NCBI RefSeq assembly: GCF_000718095.1
Contig: NZ_JOEI01000035.1
Coordinates: 1-57,905, forward strand
Direction: 5' to 3'
Length of the DNA stretch: 57,905 bases
From: Streptomyces scopuliridis RB72
GTDB taxonomy: Bacteria > Actinomycetota > Actinomycetes > Streptomycetales > Streptomycetaceae
The position numbers and the translations under genes were made by a program. Of the stretch, positions 41,477 to 50,191 are shown one piece after another. Numbering within the stretch: position 1 is the first letter of the stretch; each line of letters opens with the position of its first letter. The notes below the pieces were generated by a model. It made no database searches, had not been told where the DNA came from, and was given only the letters and a program-made list of their open reading frames with translations.

Positions 41477-41561
41477 GGGGACCTCGCCCGGCGCACCGGC
41501 GGGGCACCGCCCGGGGCACCGGCGGGACCTCGCCCGGGGCACCGGCGGGACCTCGCCCGGG
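41477..41561. repeat. 23-bp tandem repeats between erpA and nadA
   Basis: About 3.6 units of a sequence with ACCTCGCCCGGGGCACCGGC at its core run from 41477 to 41561, with slight changes. The divergent erpA and nadA promoters lie on either side. The 23-bp period (about two helical turns) would put any bound protein on one face. No spacers are present, so it is not a CRISPR array. Confidence 0.75.
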
Positions 41562-41574
41562 AATGCGTCACATC

Positions 41575-41648
41575 GACGCTATCGGCATCGTCAAAGTGAC
41601 GTGAACCAGCTATCATAGATAGCGTCAATTAGACGAAAAGGCTCGTCT
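41575..41648. promoter_or_regulatory. Palindrome-rich operator region upstream of nadA
   Basis: GACGCTATC (41575-41583) is the inverse of GATAGCGTC (41618-41626). The second overlaps the perfect palindrome GCTATC-ATA-GATAGC (41609-41623) and CGTC-AATTA-GACG (41623-41635). AGACGA (41631-41636) and TCGTCT (41643-41648) form another hairpin just before the ribosome binding site. TATCAT at 41611-41616 may be a -10 box. An NAD-responsive repressor such as NrtR is a reasonable guess. Confidence 0.5.
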
Positions 41649-41671
41649 GCAGAGAAGAAAGGGTGCGTGAC

Positions 41672-42859
41672 GTGACCACCGCCCAACCCCGTCAGGATCT
41701 CGCCGTCCAGCCGACGCCCCTCGCCCTGCTGCTGCTCGGCCGCGAGGCCGACCCGCGCAGCGAGCGGGGCGTGGAGTGTCCGGGCGATCTGCCCGCCGCG
41801 TCCGACCCGGACCTGGTGGAGCGCGCCCGCGCGGCGAAGGAGAAGCTCGGGGACAAGGTCTTCGTCCTCGGCCACCACTACCAGCGTGACGAGGTCATCC
41901 AGTTCGCGGATGTCACCGGCGACTCCTTCAAGCTGGCCAGGGACGCGGCGGCGCGGCCCGACGCCGAGTACATCGTCTTCTGCGGCGTGCACTTCATGGC
42001 GGAGTCCGCGGACATTCTGACCGGCGACGACCAGAAGGTCGTCCTGCCCGACCTGGCCGCGGGCTGCTCCATGGCCGACATGGCCACCGCCGAGCAGGTC
42101 GCGGAGTGCTGGGACGTACTGACCGAGGCCGGCATAGCCGAGCGGGTCGTCCCCGTCTCGTACATGAACTCCTCGGCCGACATCAAGGCCTTCACCGGCA
42201 AGCACGGCGGCACGATCTGTACGTCCTCCAACGCCGAGCGCGCGCTGAACTGGGCCTTCGAGCAGGGCGACAAGGTCCTCTTCCTCCCCGACCAGCACCT
42301 GGGGCGCAACACCGCGGTGCGGGATCTGGGGATGTCGCTGGAGGACTGCGTCCTGTACAACCCGCACAAGCCGAACGGCGGCCTCACGGAACAGGAGCTG
42401 CGCGACGCGAAGATGATCCTGTGGCGCGGCCACTGCTCGGTGCACGGGCGCTTCTCGCTGGACTCCGTCCGCGACGTACGGGAGCGGATCCCGGGCGTGA
42501 ACGTGCTGGTGCACCCGGAGTGCAAGCACGAGGTCGTGGCGGCGGCGGACTATGTCGGCTCGACGGAGTACATCATCAAGGCGCTGGAGGCGGCCCCGGC
42601 CGGCTCAAAGTGGGCGATCGGCACGGAACTCAATCTCGTACAGCGGCTGGCGAACCGTTTCGCCGCCGAGGACAAGGAGATCGTCTTCCTCGACCGTACG
42701 GTCTGCTTCTGCTCCACGATGAACCGGATCGATCTGCCACATCTGGTGTGGGCGCTGGAGTCGCTGGCCGAGGGCAACGAGGTCAACCGCATCCAGGTCG
42801 ACAAGGAGACGGCGGACTTCGCGCAGCTGGCGCTGGAACGGATGCTGGCGCTGCCGTAA
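41672..42859 (+). CDS. nadA: Quinolinate synthase A
   Basis: A 395-residue [4Fe-4S] enzyme that condenses iminoaspartate with dihydroxyacetone phosphate into quinolinate for NAD synthesis. Cluster Cys are expected in VFCGVHF, VHPECKHEV and CFCSTMN; substrate motifs GHHYQRDEV, YMNSSADIKA and WRGHCSVHGRF are complete. GTG 41672 is preferred over GTG 41663 because AAAGGG lies at the correct distance. The protein is longer than the E. coli enzyme, which is normal for actinobacteria. It appears to be a single gene here, with a strong terminator after it. Confidence 0.95.
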   Translation: MTTAQPRQDLAVQPTPLALLLLGREADPRSERGVECPGDLPAASDPDLVERARAAKEKLGDKVFVLGHHYQRDEVIQFADVTGDSFKLARDAAARPDAEYIVFCGVHFMAESADILTGDDQKVVLPDLAAGCSMADMATAEQVAECWDVLTEAGIAERVVPVSYMNSSADIKAFTGKHGGTICTSSNAERALNWAFEQGDKVLFLPDQHLGRNTAVRDLGMSLEDCVLYNPHKPNGGLTEQELRDAKMILWRGHCSVHGRFSLDSVRDVRERIPGVNVLVHPECKHEVVAAADYVGSTEYIIKALEAAPAGSKWAIGTELNLVQRLANRFAAEDKEIVFLDRTVCFCSTMNRIDLPHLVWALESLAEGNEVNRIQVDKETADFAQLALERMLALP

Positions 42860-42870
42860 CCCGTGGTCGT

Positions 42871-42918
42871 ATGACCGCGTGGTCGCATGACCGCGTGGTC
42901 GCATGACCGCGTGGTCGC
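42871..42918. repeat. Three 16-bp tandem units, each a small palindrome
   Basis: ATGACCGCGTGGTCGC repeats at 42871, 42887 and 42903 without gaps, after a degenerate first copy. Each unit contains the palindrome GACC-GCGT-GGTC. It lies just after nadA and before its terminator. Confidence 0.75.
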
Positions 42919-42929
42919 ATTGCCCGCGC

Positions 42930-42965
42930 CCAGGGGCGCCCCGCTCGATTGCGGGGCGCCCCTGG
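42930..42965 (+). terminator. Strong terminator after nadA
   Basis: Arms 42930-42944 and 42951-42965 (CCAGGGGCGCCCCGC and complement) pair over 15 bp with loop TCGATT. It is one of the strongest hairpins in the window. Confidence 0.75.
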
Positions 42966-43156
42966 TGTCGTCTACGGTCTGTCGCGTTCACCAACCGCTC
43001 AGGCGTTCTTGAGCACGGCCGTGGTGCCGTACTCCGCCCGAGGGCAGGTTCCCGGAGCCGCCGCACGTCTTCTCACTACGTCTCGCTCCAGCAATCCCTT
43101 GTGTTCCCGGTCGATTCACCGTCTCCCCCGTACCGGACCGAAGAGGTTGCCGCCCC

Positions 43157-44359
43157 ATGCCCCGATCCTGCTCCTGTTCCCGCTCCCGCTCCCGTTCCCG
43201 GCTCACCGTCGCGCTCGTACTGCTCTGTTTCGTCGGTCCGTTGTCGACGGACATGTATCTGCCGGCCTTTCCGCGGATGGCCGAGGAGCTGCGTACGGAC
43301 GCGTCCGGGGTGCAGCTGACGCTGACCTCGTTCCTGGCCGGGATGACGGCCGGCCATCTCGTCTTCGGTCCGCTGTCGGACCGGTACGGGCGACGGGGGC
43401 CGCTGCTCGCGGGGGCGGCGGTGTGCGCCGCGGCCACCGCGCTGTGCGCGGTCGCGCCGGGACCGGGCCCGCTGATCGCCCTGCGCTTCGTGGCCGGGTT
43501 CAGCGGGGCCGCGGGGGTCGTGATCGGGCGGGCGGTGGTCACGGACGTCGCCGAAGGGGCCGCGGCGGCACGGCTGTTCGGGATCCTGATGACCCTGTCC
43601 GGTACGGCGCCTGTGCTCGCGCCGCTCGCGGGCGGCGCCGTGATCGGGGCGGCCGGATGGCGGGGCGTGTTCTGGGTGCTGGCCGGGGTCGCGCTACTGG
43701 TCGTGGCGGCCGTGGCGGTAGCCGTACCGGAAAGCCTGCCGCCGTCGCGGCGGCGGACGGGCAGCGGCGGGGAGCTGCTCCGTACGGTACGAGAGGTCGC
43801 GGGCGACGGCGTGTATGCCGGCTACACCCTCGCGTACGCCTTCGCCTTCGGCACCCTGTTCTGCTACATCGCCGGGTCGCCGTTCCTGCTGCAGAACGTG
43901 CTGGGGCTGAGCGTCGGTGTCTCGTCCGTGACGTTCGCGGGCGGCGCGGTCTGCACCGCGCTGGCCGGGGCGGTGAGCGCGCGGCTGGTGGGCCGGATCG
44001 CCCCGGAGCCGCTGTTGCGTACGGGGGTGCGCACCGTGCTCGCGGGCACGGTGTCACTGCTCGCCGCCGCCGTCGCGGAAGTACTGACGGTGGCCGGCTG
44101 CCTGGTCTCGATGGCGGTGGTGTGCGCCGGCCTGGGCCTGGTCCTCACGAACGCGACGTCCCTGGCGCTCGCCCGGGTCCCGGCCGCGGCGGGCACGGGC
44201 TCGGCACTGCTCGGCACGGCGCAGAGCGCGCTGGGGGCGGTGGTGGCACCACTGGCGGGACTGGGCGGCGCGGACACGGCGGTGCCACTGTTCACGGTGA
44301 TGACGGCATGCGGCGCGGGGGCGGTGGGGGCGGCGAGGTGGGCGGGGCGGGTGAGATGA
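43157..44359 (+). CDS. Bcr/CflA-type MFS drug exporter
   Basis: A 400-residue 12-helix major facilitator transporter. Motif A is seen in GPLSDRYGRRGP, and the start of the protein fits Bcr/CflA family members (LCFVGPLSTDMYLPAFPRMAEEL). It probably exports small drugs or dipeptide-like compounds by proton antiport. The N-terminus is unusual: codons for a Ser/Arg/Cys run are made of near-perfect hexamer repeats (CCCGCT), and the ATG at 43157 has no clear Shine-Dalgarno site, so the real start could be a little later. A terminator hairpin lies beyond the stop. Confidence 0.87.
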   Translation: MPRSCSCSRSRSRSRLTVALVLLCFVGPLSTDMYLPAFPRMAEELRTDASGVQLTLTSFLAGMTAGHLVFGPLSDRYGRRGPLLAGAAVCAAATALCAVAPGPGPLIALRFVAGFSGAAGVVIGRAVVTDVAEGAAAARLFGILMTLSGTAPVLAPLAGGAVIGAAGWRGVFWVLAGVALLVVAAVAVAVPESLPPSRRRTGSGGELLRTVREVAGDGVYAGYTLAYAFAFGTLFCYIAGSPFLLQNVLGLSVGVSSVTFAGGAVCTALAGAVSARLVGRIAPEPLLRTGVRTVLAGTVSLLAAAVAEVLTVAGCLVSMAVVCAGLGLVLTNATSLALARVPAAAGTGSALLGTAQSALGAVVAPLAGLGGADTAVPLFTVMTACGAGAVGAARWAGRVR

Positions 44360-44378
44360 ATCCACACCCGCCCACAGC

Positions 44379-44422
44379 GATGCCCCGGAGCGGCCCGGTC
44401 CTCGCGGCCGCCCCGGGGCATC
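44379..44422. terminator. Bidirectional terminator between MFS and RND genes
   Basis: GATGCCCCGG (44379-44388) pairs with CCGGGGCATC (44413-44422), with a further GC-rich interior. The two genes are convergent here. Confidence 0.6.
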
Positions 44423-44424
44423 CC

Positions 44425-44463
44425 CGTTCACTACCTCAGACGTTCACTACCTCAGACGTTCAC
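44425..44463. repeat. 16-bp direct duplication around the RND gene stop codon
   Basis: CGTTCACTACCTCAGA occurs at 44425-44440 and 44441-44456 back to back, followed by a third partial CGTTCAC. The second copy includes the stop codon of the RND gene (44452-44454), so the first copy could have arisen by slippage at the end of the gene. Confidence 0.7.
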
Positions 44464-47400
44464 CGGTTCCGGTTCGCGCGGCGACTCCGAGGCCGGGGTG
44501 TCGTTCCCCTTCCCCTTCGCCTCCCGCTTCGCCGCCTTCTTCTTCGCCCGGCGTTCCTTCCGCAGCTCCACCATCGCGTACAGCGTCGGCACGAGCAGCA
44601 GCGTCAGCAGCGTCGATGTCACCAGGCCGCCGATCACCACGACCGCCAGCGGCTGCGCGATGAAGCCGCCCTCGCCGGTGACGCCCAGCGCCATCGGGAG
44701 CAGCGCGAAGATCGTCGCCAGGGCCGTCATCAGGATCGGGCGGAGCCGGTGACGGCCGCCCTCGATGACCGCTTCCACGACGCCCAGGCCCTGCGACCGG
44801 TACTGGTTGATCAGGTCGATCAGCACGATCGCGTTGGTCACCACGATGCCGATCAGCATCAGCATGCCGATCATCGCGGGGACGCCCATCGGCGTACCGG
44901 TCAGGATCAGCAGGCCGATCGCGCCGGTGGCCGCGAAGGGGATGGAGACCAGCAGGATCAGCGGCTGGATCAGCGAGCGGAACGTCGCGACCAGGAGCAT
45001 GAAGACGATCGCGATGGCCGCCAGCATGGCGAGCGCCAGCTGTCCGAAGGCGTCTCCCTGGTCCTGCGAGACACCGCCGATGGACGCGGTCGCGCCCTCC
45101 GGCAGATCCAGGGCGTCGATCTTCGACTGGAGCGAGGCGCTGACCGCGCCGGTGTTGTCACCGGTCGGCCGTGCCGTGATCGTCGCGGCCCGCGAGCCGT
45201 CGATCCGGGTCATCGAGACCGGACCGGGGACCAGCTTCACGTCCGCGATCTGACCGAGCTTCACCGGGCCCAGGGGCAGGTTCTTCAGCTCGGCGATCGT
45301 CTTGGCGGGCTTGGCCGAGGTGACGACGACATCGCGCTCGGTGTCGTCCAGGATCGCCTTGCCTGAGGTGGTGCCGCGTACCGCCTGGCCGACGGCGAGA
45401 CCGAGCGTGGTGTCGTTGAACCCGGCCTCCGCGGCCTTGGCGTTGGCCTTGACGGAGATGCGCGGGACGGACTGCGACAGGTCGCTCTGTACGTCCGTGA
45501 CGTCGTCGAGCTTCGCGACGGCCGCCTGGACCTGGTTCGCGGCCGTGCGGAGGGTGTCCGCCTCGGATGCCTTGACCACGACGCTCAGGTCCTGGCTGCC
45601 GAAGCCGTCACCCGCGGCGATCGTCGTCTGGCCGATGCCGTCGAGCCCGGCCAGCTCCTTCTCGATGCGGTCCTGGGTCTTCTCGTACGACGCGGAGTCC
45701 TTCAGGGTCACCTGGTACGACGCCTGGTTGGCGCCCGTCCCGCCGCCGAAGGCCGCCATGAAGCCGGAGGAGCCGACGGTGACCTGGTAGTCCTTGATCT
45801 CCCCGATGCCGGAGAGGACCTTCTCGACCTTCTTCGCGGAGGCGTCGGCCGACTCCAGGCTGGTGCCGGGGGTCAGCTCCTGCTTGATGGAGAGGACTTC
45901 CTGCTCGCCCTGGTCGAAGAAGTTGGTCTTGAGCAGCGGCGCCATGCCGAACGTACCGAGCAGGACGACGATCGCGAGGACCACGCTGGTGATACGGCGG
46001 CGGGTCGCGAAGCGCAGCACCGGCACGTACAGCCGCTGGAGCCGGCTGCGGCCCTCCTTCTCCTCGGCCTGGCGACGGGCCTCGTCGGGGCTGACCCCGA
46101 CGGCGGCCTTCGGCGGGCGCAGGAACCAGTACGAGAGCACCGGCACGACGGTCAGCGAGACGAGCAGCGAGGCGAGCAGCGCCGCCGTGACCGTCAGCGA
46201 GAACGAGCCGAACAGCTCGCCGACCATGCCGCCGGTCAGACCGATCGGCAGGAACACCGCGACGGTGGTGAGGGTGGAGGCGGTGACCGCGCCCGCGACC
46301 TCCTTGACCGCGGTGAGGATGGCGCTCTCGCGCTCCTCGCCGTAGCCCAGGTGCCGCTTGATGTTCTCCAGGACGACGATCGAGTCGTCGACGACCCGGC
46401 CGATCGCGATGGTCAGCGCGCCGAGGGTGAGCATGTTGAGCGACAGGTCACGCGTCCACAGCACGATCAGCGCCAGGACGACGGAGAGCGGGATGGAGAC
46501 GGCGGTGACGATCGTGGAGCGGATCGAGGCCAGGAAGACCAGGATCACGAGCACGGCGAAGAGGAGGCCGAGCGCGCCCTCGGTGGTCAGTCCGGAGATC
46601 GACTTGGAGACGGCCGGGCCCTGGTCGCTGACGACGGTGAGGGTGGCGCCGGAGCCGAGGTCCTTGCGGAGGCCGGGCAGCTTGTCCTTGACCGCGTTCG
46701 AGATGGCGACGGCGCTGCCGTCGTTGTCCATGGTGGCCATGACGGCGAGGCTGGGCTTGCCGTTCGTACGGGTCAGCGAGGTCGCGGCGGCCGGCTTCTG
46801 CTCGACGGTGGCGATGTCACCGACGCGTACCGGCGATCCCGCGGAGCCGCCGCCGGAGCCGCCCGCGGGCGCCTGGGGCAGCACCCGCAGGTCCTCGATC
46901 TGCTTCAGCGAGGTGAATCCGCCGCCGACCTGGACCGTACGGCTCTTGCCGTCCTCGGAGAACGAACCGGCGGGGAAGGTGGCGCCGCCGGCCTTGAGCG
47001 CCTCGGAGAGCGCCATGGTGTTGAGGCCCGCCGCGGCGAGCTTCTTGTCGTCGGGGGTGACGGCGATCTGGAGGTCACGGACACCGTCGACGGAGACCTG
47101 GCCGACGCCGGAGATGTCCTCCAGGGCGGGGACGACCGTACGGTCCAGCTGATCGGCGAGCGCCTGCTGGTCCTTGTCGGAGGTGACGGCGAGGACGACG
47201 GTCGGGATGTCGTCCGTCGAACCGGCCACGACCTGCGGGTCCACGTCGGTGGGGAGCTGGGAGCGCGCGCGGTTGACGGCCTGCTGGACATCGGCGACGA
47301 GCTGCTTGGTGCCCGAGTCCCCGAAGTCGAAGCTGGCCATGATGACGGCGTTGCCCTCACTGGCCGTGGAGGTGACGCCGCTGATGCCGTCGACCGTCTT

Positions 47401-47616
47401 GATGGAGTTTTCGAGCGGTTCGACGACCTGCTTCTCGACCACATCGGGGGAGGCGCCCTGGTAGGGGGCGAGCACCGACACCATGGGGAGTTCGATGGAG
47501 GGCAGGAGCTGCTGCTTGAGCTGCGGTATCGCGATGGCTCCGAAGACGATCGCGATGATCGACATCAGCCCTATCAGGGCCCGTTGCGCGAGGCTGAATT
47601 TTGACAGCCAGGACAT
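44452..47616 (-). CDS. RND-family efflux pump (AcrB/SwrC-like)
   Basis: A 1054-residue pump with the classic RND layout: two sets of six helices, each followed or preceded by a large extracytoplasmic loop. Helix 4 carries the two Asp of the proton relay in RVVDDSIVVLENIKRHL, and helix 10 shows TNAIVLIDLINQYR. It is complete. No membrane fusion protein or outer channel is encoded nearby, as usual for Gram-positive members such as SwrC. It lies downstream of a two-component pair and 195 bp from its response regulator gene, which may control it. Confidence 0.92.
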   Translation of the reverse strand: MSWLSKFSLAQRALIGLMSIIAIVFGAIAIPQLKQQLLPSIELPMVSVLAPYQGASPDVVEKQVVEPLENSIKTVDGISGVTSTASEGNAVIMASFDFGDSGTKQLVADVQQAVNRARSQLPTDVDPQVVAGSTDDIPTVVLAVTSDKDQQALADQLDRTVVPALEDISGVGQVSVDGVRDLQIAVTPDDKKLAAAGLNTMALSEALKAGGATFPAGSFSEDGKSRTVQVGGGFTSLKQIEDLRVLPQAPAGGSGGGSAGSPVRVGDIATVEQKPAAATSLTRTNGKPSLAVMATMDNDGSAVAISNAVKDKLPGLRKDLGSGATLTVVSDQGPAVSKSISGLTTEGALGLLFAVLVILVFLASIRSTIVTAVSIPLSVVLALIVLWTRDLSLNMLTLGALTIAIGRVVDDSIVVLENIKRHLGYGEERESAILTAVKEVAGAVTASTLTTVAVFLPIGLTGGMVGELFGSFSLTVTAALLASLLVSLTVVPVLSYWFLRPPKAAVGVSPDEARRQAEEKEGRSRLQRLYVPVLRFATRRRITSVVLAIVVLLGTFGMAPLLKTNFFDQGEQEVLSIKQELTPGTSLESADASAKKVEKVLSGIGEIKDYQVTVGSSGFMAAFGGGTGANQASYQVTLKDSASYEKTQDRIEKELAGLDGIGQTTIAAGDGFGSQDLSVVVKASEADTLRTAANQVQAAVAKLDDVTDVQSDLSQSVPRISVKANAKAAEAGFNDTTLGLAVGQAVRGTTSGKAILDDTERDVVVTSAKPAKTIAELKNLPLGPVKLGQIADVKLVPGPVSMTRIDGSRAATITARPTGDNTGAVSASLQSKIDALDLPEGATASIGGVSQDQGDAFGQLALAMLAAIAIVFMLLVATFRSLIQPLILLVSIPFAATGAIGLLILTGTPMGVPAMIGMLMLIGIVVTNAIVLIDLINQYRSQGLGVVEAVIEGGRHRLRPILMTALATIFALLPMALGVTGEGGFIAQPLAVVVIGGLVTSTLLTLLLVPTLYAMVELRKERRAKKKAAKREAKGKGNDTPASESPREPEPVNV

Positions 47617-47811
47617 TGGGTGTCTCTCTTCTGTGGTGTACGCGGCAGGTGGACGCGGCGGCTCGGCCGTGGAGGGGCATTGCGGCGCCTCCGGCGGATG
47701 GGCACAACGGCCCCTCTATACGATCGGCCATCAGCGGGGGCCGGAGTGTAGACCGCAGGTCGAGTTCCTTATGCGGCGCATACCGCGCCTGGAGTACACG
47801 CGAGCGGTGTG

Positions 47812-48498
47812 CTACTCCACCCTTGGACGTACCAGGCCCGATTCGTAGGCGATTACCACCAATTGGGCCCTGTCACGGGCCCCTAGTTTGGCCATCGCGC
47901 GGTTCACATGGGTCTTGACGGTCAGCGGACTGACCTGGAGGCGCTCCGCGATCTCGTCATTGGAGTGGCCGCCCGCGACCAGCACCAGCACCTCGCGCTC
48001 GCGCACCGTGAGGGCGTCCAGCCGTTCCGAGCTGACCGCCGGGTCCGGGCCGTCGCCCGAACTCGCGGCCTGCGCGAGGAAGGTGGCGATGAGGCCCTTG
48101 GTCGCGACGGGCGACAGCAGCGCGTCGCCGGCCGCCGCGATCCGGATGGCGTTGAGCAGCTCCTCCGGCTCCGCGCCCTTGCCGAGGAAGCCGGACGCCC
48201 CGGCGCGCAGCGACTGCACGACGTACTCGTCGACCTCGAAGGTGGTCAGCATGACGACATGCACCCCGGCGAGGTCCGGCTCCGCGCTGATCATGCGGGT
48301 GGCGGCGAGACCGTCCGTGCCGGGCATCCTGATGTCCATCAAGACGACATCGGGCCGGGCGGTACGGGCGAGGGCCACGGCCTGCGCGCCGTCGGCGGCC
48401 TCCCCGACGACCTCCATGTCCGGCTCGGAGTCCACCAGTACCCGGAACGCGCTGCGCAGCAGCGTCTGGTCGTCGGCGAGCAGGACCCGGATCGTCAT
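47812..48498 (-). CDS. NarL/LuxR-family response regulator
   Basis: A 228-residue response regulator. Receiver with LADDQTLLR, phospho-acceptor Asp in VVLMDIRMPG and Lys in GFLGKGAEPEEL; C-terminal LuxR helix-turn-helix with LTVREREVLVLVAGGHSNDEIAERL. Start overlaps the kinase stop (ATGA). The RND pump gene is next downstream on the same strand, and pspAA-pspA lie upstream of the kinase, so an envelope-stress role is plausible but not shown. Confidence 0.9.
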   Translation of the reverse strand: MTIRVLLADDQTLLRSAFRVLVDSEPDMEVVGEAADGAQAVALARTARPDVVLMDIRMPGTDGLAATRMISAEPDLAGVHVVMLTTFEVDEYVVQSLRAGASGFLGKGAEPEELLNAIRIAAAGDALLSPVATKGLIATFLAQAASSGDGPDPAVSSERLDALTVREREVLVLVAGGHSNDEIAERLQVSPLTVKTHVNRAMAKLGARDRAQLVVIAYESGLVRPRVE

Positions 48499-49736
48499 GC
48501 GTTCTCCCCCGTGCGGTTCATGACCGGCAGTATCGCCTGGGTGCGGAAACCGCCGCCGTAGCGGGGCCCCGCGGTGAGGGTGCCGCCGAGGGCGGTGACG
48601 CGCTCGCGCATGCCGATGAGGCCGTGGCCGCCGCCGTCCGCGGGCTCGCCCGTGCCCTTTCCGTCGTCCAGCACGGTGATCTCGATGGTGGCGCCCACGC
48701 GTACGACGCTGACCTCGGCCTTCGCCGCCTGCCCCGCGTGCTTCCGTACGTTGGTCAGGGCCTCCTGGATGATCCGGTACGCGGCGAGGTCGACGGCGGC
48801 GGGGAGGCTGCTTCCGGGGCCGTCCACCCCGTCCGCCGCGAACTCCACCGGCAGGCCCGCGTGACGGAAGGTGTCGAGGAGTCCGTCGATATGGGCGAGG
48901 CCGGGGGCGGGTTCGGTGGGGGCCGCCGGGTCGCCGGACTGGCGCAGCAGCCCGACGGTGGCGCGCAGTTCGTTGAGCGCGGAGCGGCTGGCCTCCCGTA
49001 CATGGGCGAGGGCTTCCTTGGCTTGGTCGGGGCGCTTGTCCATGACATGCGAGGCGACGCCTGCCTGCACATTGACCAGGGCGATGTGGTGGGCGACCAC
49101 ATCGTGCAGATCGCGGGCGATACGCAGCCGCTCCTCGGCGACCCGGCGGCGCGCCTCCTCCTCACGGGTGCGTTCGGCGCGTTCCGCGCGTTCGCGGATG
49201 GCGTCGATGAAGCCGCGGCGGCTGCGTACGGCGTCGCCCGCGGCGCTGGCCATGCCGGTCCAGGCGAAAATCGACAGATTCTGCTGTGCGTACCACGGCT
49301 CGGGGCTCAGCCACATCGCGACGGCGGTGAGCACGCCCATGGTCGCGAGGCCGACCCGCCAGGTGGTGGGCCGGTCGGTGTGGGCGCCGACGTTGTAGAG
49401 CGCGATGACGGCGCTGAACACGACGGGGGCGGGCGGATGGCCCGTGAAGAGATCGAGGAGGGTCAGTCCGCCGGTGCACAGCAGTACGGGCATGGGCGCG
49501 CGGCGGCGGAAGACGAGCGCCCCCGCGCCGAGCACCATCAGCAGGACGTTGAGCGGGTCCGGGGTGCGGGTGCCGAAGGTGGGGCCGCCGGGGCCGGCGT
49601 GCGGCTCGGCGAACGATCCGAGCACCATGCCGGCGAGGACGGCCGCGGCCAGCACCCCGTCGGACGCGAGCGGATGCGCGCGCACCCAGCTCCGCGCACG
49701 GGCGAGCGCGGTTCCGAGGGAGGTCACGCCGGGCAT
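48495..49736 (-). CDS. Membrane sensor histidine kinase
   Basis: A 413-residue HisKA_3-type kinase. The N-terminus has about five hydrophobic helices (residues 20-170). The phospho-acceptor is in RIARDLHDVVAHHIALVNVQAG, and the ATPase boxes include ALTNVRKHAG and VLDDGKGTGEPADGGGHGLIGM. ATG 49736 has no obvious Shine-Dalgarno site; the upstream frame is low in coding character. It is coupled to its response regulator by a 4-base overlap. This is the intramembrane-sensing type, like LiaS or VraS. Confidence 0.88.
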   Translation of the reverse strand: MPGVTSLGTALARARSWVRAHPLASDGVLAAAVLAGMVLGSFAEPHAGPGGPTFGTRTPDPLNVLLMVLGAGALVFRRRAPMPVLLCTGGLTLLDLFTGHPPAPVVFSAVIALYNVGAHTDRPTTWRVGLATMGVLTAVAMWLSPEPWYAQQNLSIFAWTGMASAAGDAVRSRRGFIDAIRERAERAERTREEEARRRVAEERLRIARDLHDVVAHHIALVNVQAGVASHVMDKRPDQAKEALAHVREASRSALNELRATVGLLRQSGDPAAPTEPAPGLAHIDGLLDTFRHAGLPVEFAADGVDGPGSSLPAAVDLAAYRIIQEALTNVRKHAGQAAKAEVSVVRVGATIEITVLDDGKGTGEPADGGGHGLIGMRERVTALGGTLTAGPRYGGGFRTQAILPVMNRTGENA

Positions 49737-49826
49737 CCGGAAGGGGTCACGGAGCAACGGTACGGGGTACGGGTGGCGACGCCCACGCGCATGCGCCCCG
49801 TACCGCGGGACGCGGACCGCACAGAC

Positions 49827-49870
49827 GCGTGCCCCGCGCCGCCGGACAGAGCCGGGGACGCGGGGCACGC
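49827..49870 (-). terminator. Terminator after pspAA
   Basis: GCGTGCCCCGCG (49827-49838) pairs perfectly with CGCGGGGCACGC (49859-49870), 12 bp. It begins 31 bases after the pspAA stop and separates that operon from the sensor kinase gene. Confidence 0.65.
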
Positions 49871-49900
49871 GGGGTGTGCTGGAGTGCGGGTGGACGCCGG

Positions 49901-50182
49901 TCAGGCCGAGGGGATCAGGCCGTCGTCGTTCAGCATCTCGCGGACCTCTTCCAGGGTCGCGCCAGGAGCGGGCAGGATCAGTTCGGACGGCTCCAGGGAG
50001 TCATCGGGCAGCGGCTCGCCGAGCTCGCGCACCTTGTCCAGGAGGGCGTGGAACGTACGGCGGAAGCCGTCCGTGTCGCCGTTCCTGATCTCGGCCAGCA
50101 ACTCGTCGTCCAGCGTGTCGAGTTCGGTGAAGTGGCTGTCCGCCAGCTTCACCTGGCCCTCCCCCATGATCCGTACGATCAT
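49901..50182 (-). CDS. pspAA: PspA-associated protein PspAA
   Basis: A 93-residue protein found next to pspA in actinobacteria and archaea. It starts IVRIMGEGQVKLADS and has a Glu/Asp-rich second half. It is thought to work with PspA in the envelope stress response. It follows pspA after 9 bp and is surely co-transcribed with it. Confidence 0.88.
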   Translation of the reverse strand: MIVRIMGEGQVKLADSHFTELDTLDDELLAEIRNGDTDGFRRTFHALLDKVRELGEPLPDDSLEPSELILPAPGATLEEVREMLNDDGLIPSA

Positions 50183-50191
50183 GACGAGTCC

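Noticed and set aside
41477..41561. Tandem repeats between erpA and nadA as a CRISPR array
   Set aside because: No spacers, repeats degenerate, no cas genes.
42871..42918. Short repeats as a CRISPR array
   Set aside because: The 16-bp units are directly adjacent, without spacers, and no cas genes are near.
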